From: Bacillota bacterium | GTDB taxonomy: Bacteria; Bacillota; Clostridia; SK-Y3 | DNA length: 64,000 bases | Assembly: GCA_022360955.1 (NCBI GenBank) | Contig: JAKSBV010000203.1 | Span: forward strand, 49,717-113,716 | Reading direction: 5' to 3' | Part shown: positions 62,481 to 64,000 of the stretch, one piece after another | Position numbering within the stretch: the first letter of the stretch is position 1 | How the letters are laid out: the number at the start of each line of letters is the position of its first letter | The notes under the pieces: generated by a model | Told to the model about the DNA's origin: nothing | Seen by the model: only the letters and a program-made list of their open reading frames with translations | The model's database searches: none | Made by a program: the position numbers and the translations under genes

Positions 62481-63110
62481 ATGATAATAAAGTGTTTACC
62501 GGTCGGACAGCTGCAAGCCAATTGTTATATCATCGGTGATGAGGATACAAAGGAAGTAGCGGTTATCGACCCTGGCGGTGAAGGTGAGAAAATATATGAT
62601 CTTATGAGGGAAAAGGGTTATAGGATAGTATACATTATTGCGACCCACGGACACGTGGATCATATAGGAGCAGTTAAGTATTTAAAAGAGAAAAGCGGGG
62701 CCCAGGTTGTTATTCATAAGGAAGACAGCAGTGCATTAACGGACAGCCGAAAAAATCTTTCGGTGTTTATGGGTGTTGATTGCATTCAGGTTCCGGCGGA
62801 TAGGATGGTGCAAGGTGGCGAAGTGATCAACATAGGCAAATATACGTTGGAATGTATTCATACGCCCGGTCATACACCTGGCGGCATGAGCCTGTTGACG
62901 GATAAAATATTGTTGTCCGGGGATACGTTGTTTAAGGGTTCAATCGGCAGAACGGATTTGCCGGGAGGGAATCATGAACAGCTCATTCGGTCCATTCAAG
63001 ACAAATTGTTGAACTTGCCCGATGATGTTGGCGTTTATCCGGGGCACGGTGAAAGTACAACCATTGGAGACGAGAAAAAAACGAATCCGTGGGTGAAACC
63101 GGCTTTATGA
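62481..63110 (+). CDS. Metallo-beta-lactamase fold hydrolase (YqgX/glyoxalase II-like)
   Basis: This 209-residue hydrolase has the binuclear metal motif THGHVDHIGA, further ligands in HTPGHTPGGM and SGDTLFKGSIGRTDLPGG, and a final YPGHGEST. This is the short glyoxalase II-like group, which lacks the C-terminal helical domain of true glyoxalase II; the substrate is unknown. Its stop overlaps the next gene's start (ATGA). Confidence 0.93.
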   Translation: MIIKCLPVGQLQANCYIIGDEDTKEVAVIDPGGEGEKIYDLMREKGYRIVYIIATHGHVDHIGAVKYLKEKSGAQVVIHKEDSSALTDSRKNLSVFMGVDCIQVPADRMVQGGEVINIGKYTLECIHTPGHTPGGMSLLTDKILLSGDTLFKGSIGRTDLPGGNHEQLIRSIQDKLLNLPDDVGVYPGHGESTTIGDEKKTNPWVKPAL

Positions 63111-64000
63111 AGCTATACTTAAAAAATCATCATTACCAATATGCAATACAAAACATGGCTCATATTTTTTACCCGGAAGAAAGCGTAGCATTTGTAGATT
63201 ATAGCGTAACGCAGTCCAATGGCGATATTGCAGTAAATAGTGTACTGAAAGATGAACAGCATCAAGTCGAGGCTTTCACTGAGGTTTATGATTGTAAAGT
63301 CAAAGCAAGTGCATCCGTTGCCCGCAAATATGATACGAAACATATCAAAGATACGCACCAATATCATAGGTTGTGCAGGGAAGTGGTAACATTATCCTTT
63401 TATCGTGCGGCTAAAAAGATCAGGAAAGCCAACACGCCTTGGGGTATATTGATGGGTATCCGCCCTACTAAAATAGTGCATGAGCTGATGGCAGACGGAA
63501 AAAGCGACCGGGAAATCATCGACATACTTACAAATCGGTATGCCGTGAGTGATGAAAAAAAGCAATTGGTGTTACAAGTGGCACATCATGAACGGAATAT
63601 ATTACGTCAGCTGCACCCAAACAGCGCAGGACTTTATATTGGCATTCCTTTTTGTCCCACCCGGTGTATCTATTGTTCTTTCGTATCCAATGCCGTTTAT
63701 AGAGCGCAGCAATATATTCAGCCCTATCTGGATGCACTAGTAAAAGAAATAAGATATACGCAGAAAATAATAGGGCATATGGGATGGCATATCCCGTGTA
63801 TATATATTGGCGGGGGTACACCGACAGTGTTGTCGCCGCTGCAGCTGGAGAAGCTGCTGGATGCGGTGTATACACAGTTGGATAGACAGGGGATCAAAGA
63901 ATTTACCGTTGAAGCGGGAAGACCTGACACGATTGATACGGAGAGATTGAAAGTTTTAAAAAAATACAATGTTACCCGTTTAAGCATTAATCCGCAAACA
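63107..64000 (+). CDS. hemZ: Coproporphyrinogen III oxidase-like radical SAM protein HemZ (partial)
   Basis: The frame runs 298 codons to the window edge without a stop. It is coupled to the MBL gene by an ATGA overlap. WGILMGIRPTKIVHELM (near residue 110) is typical of the HemZ group, and YIGIPFCPTRCIYCSF holds the radical-SAM CxxxCxxC cluster site near residue 185; IYIGGGTPTVLSPLQLEKLL and EFTVEAGRPDTI follow. The N-terminal 100 residues are the extension that separates HemZ from HemN. Clostridial HemZ is often placed after dtd and the MBL gene. The C-terminal end is outside the window. Confidence 0.92.
   Translation, partial: MKLYLKNHHYQYAIQNMAHIFYPEESVAFVDYSVTQSNGDIAVNSVLKDEQHQVEAFTEVYDCKVKASASVARKYDTKHIKDTHQYHRLCREVVTLSFYRAAKKIRKANTPWGILMGIRPTKIVHELMADGKSDREIIDILTNRYAVSDEKKQLVLQVAHHERNILRQLHPNSAGLYIGIPFCPTRCIYCSFVSNAVYRAQQYIQPYLDALVKEIRYTQKIIGHMGWHIPCIYIGGGTPTVLSPLQLEKLLDAVYTQLDRQGIKEFTVEAGRPDTIDTERLKVLKKYNVTRLSINPQT

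Overview
The window is a continuous piece of chromosome from an anaerobic, endospore-forming member of the Clostridia (low-to-moderate GC Firmicutes). The evidence is the gene order tsf-pyrH-frr-uppS-cdsA-dxr-rseP-ispG-polC-rimP-nusA-ylxR-L7Ae-infB-rbfA-nrnA-truB-ribF-rpsO-pnp, the Gram-positive replicase PolC, the spore dipicolinate synthase genes dpaA-dpaB, the two-gene indolepyruvate:ferredoxin oxidoreductase, and strong GGAGG-type ribosome binding sites. I cannot name the genus from the sequence. No tRNA, rRNA, CRISPR array, transposase or prophage gene was seen.

Layout. Positions 1-23990 hold housekeeping genes, all on the + strand: the tail of EF-Ts, UMP kinase, ribosome recycling, lipid and isoprenoid precursor synthesis, PolC, the nusA-infB translation operon, rpsO and pnp. 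Positions 24230-27230 hold an M16 peptidase and dpaAB. Positions 27337-36380 hold membrane and transport genes: a TPR membrane protein, an orphan fused ABC permease, a response regulator/histidine kinase/ABC ATPase/FtsX-type permease module, and a membrane protein of unknown function. Positions 36524-41774 hold a TetR regulator behind a yybP-ykoY-type (Mn2+) riboswitch, followed by a condensation-fold acyltransferase, an ALDH3-like aldehyde dehydrogenase and a zinc alcohol dehydrogenase.

Positions 41993-49744 are the most unusual part. A promoter and a cyclic-di-GMP (GEMM-I) riboswitch with a terminator precede a divergent FabH-family ketosynthase, a small STAS-like protein, a chemoreceptor with no extracytoplasmic sensor, IorA-IorB, and a second STAS-like protein. 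A convergent HD-GYP phosphodiesterase, which would degrade c-di-GMP, closes the block. Positions 50529-64000 return to core genes: mutS2, an SLH/GH18 cell-wall protein, DUF523, and the run lepB-recJ-apt-relA-dtd-MBL hydrolase-hemZ, with hemZ cut by the window edge.

The intergenic DNA is rich in repeats. I see (A) an element of about 100 bp with two nested stems whose arms change together between copies, plus a roughly 210 bp form with an internal insertion; (B) an element of 160-240 bp with inverted ends; (C/D) conserved stems in gene leaders that sit beside element A at two loci; (F) a GC-rich terminator-like hairpin around the orphan permease; and degenerate 7-bp tandem repeats after many genes, one of which encodes the C-terminus of Dxr. 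A two-site TetR operator (ACTGA-N4-TCAGT) links the promoter of the tetR transcript to the acyltransferase gene.
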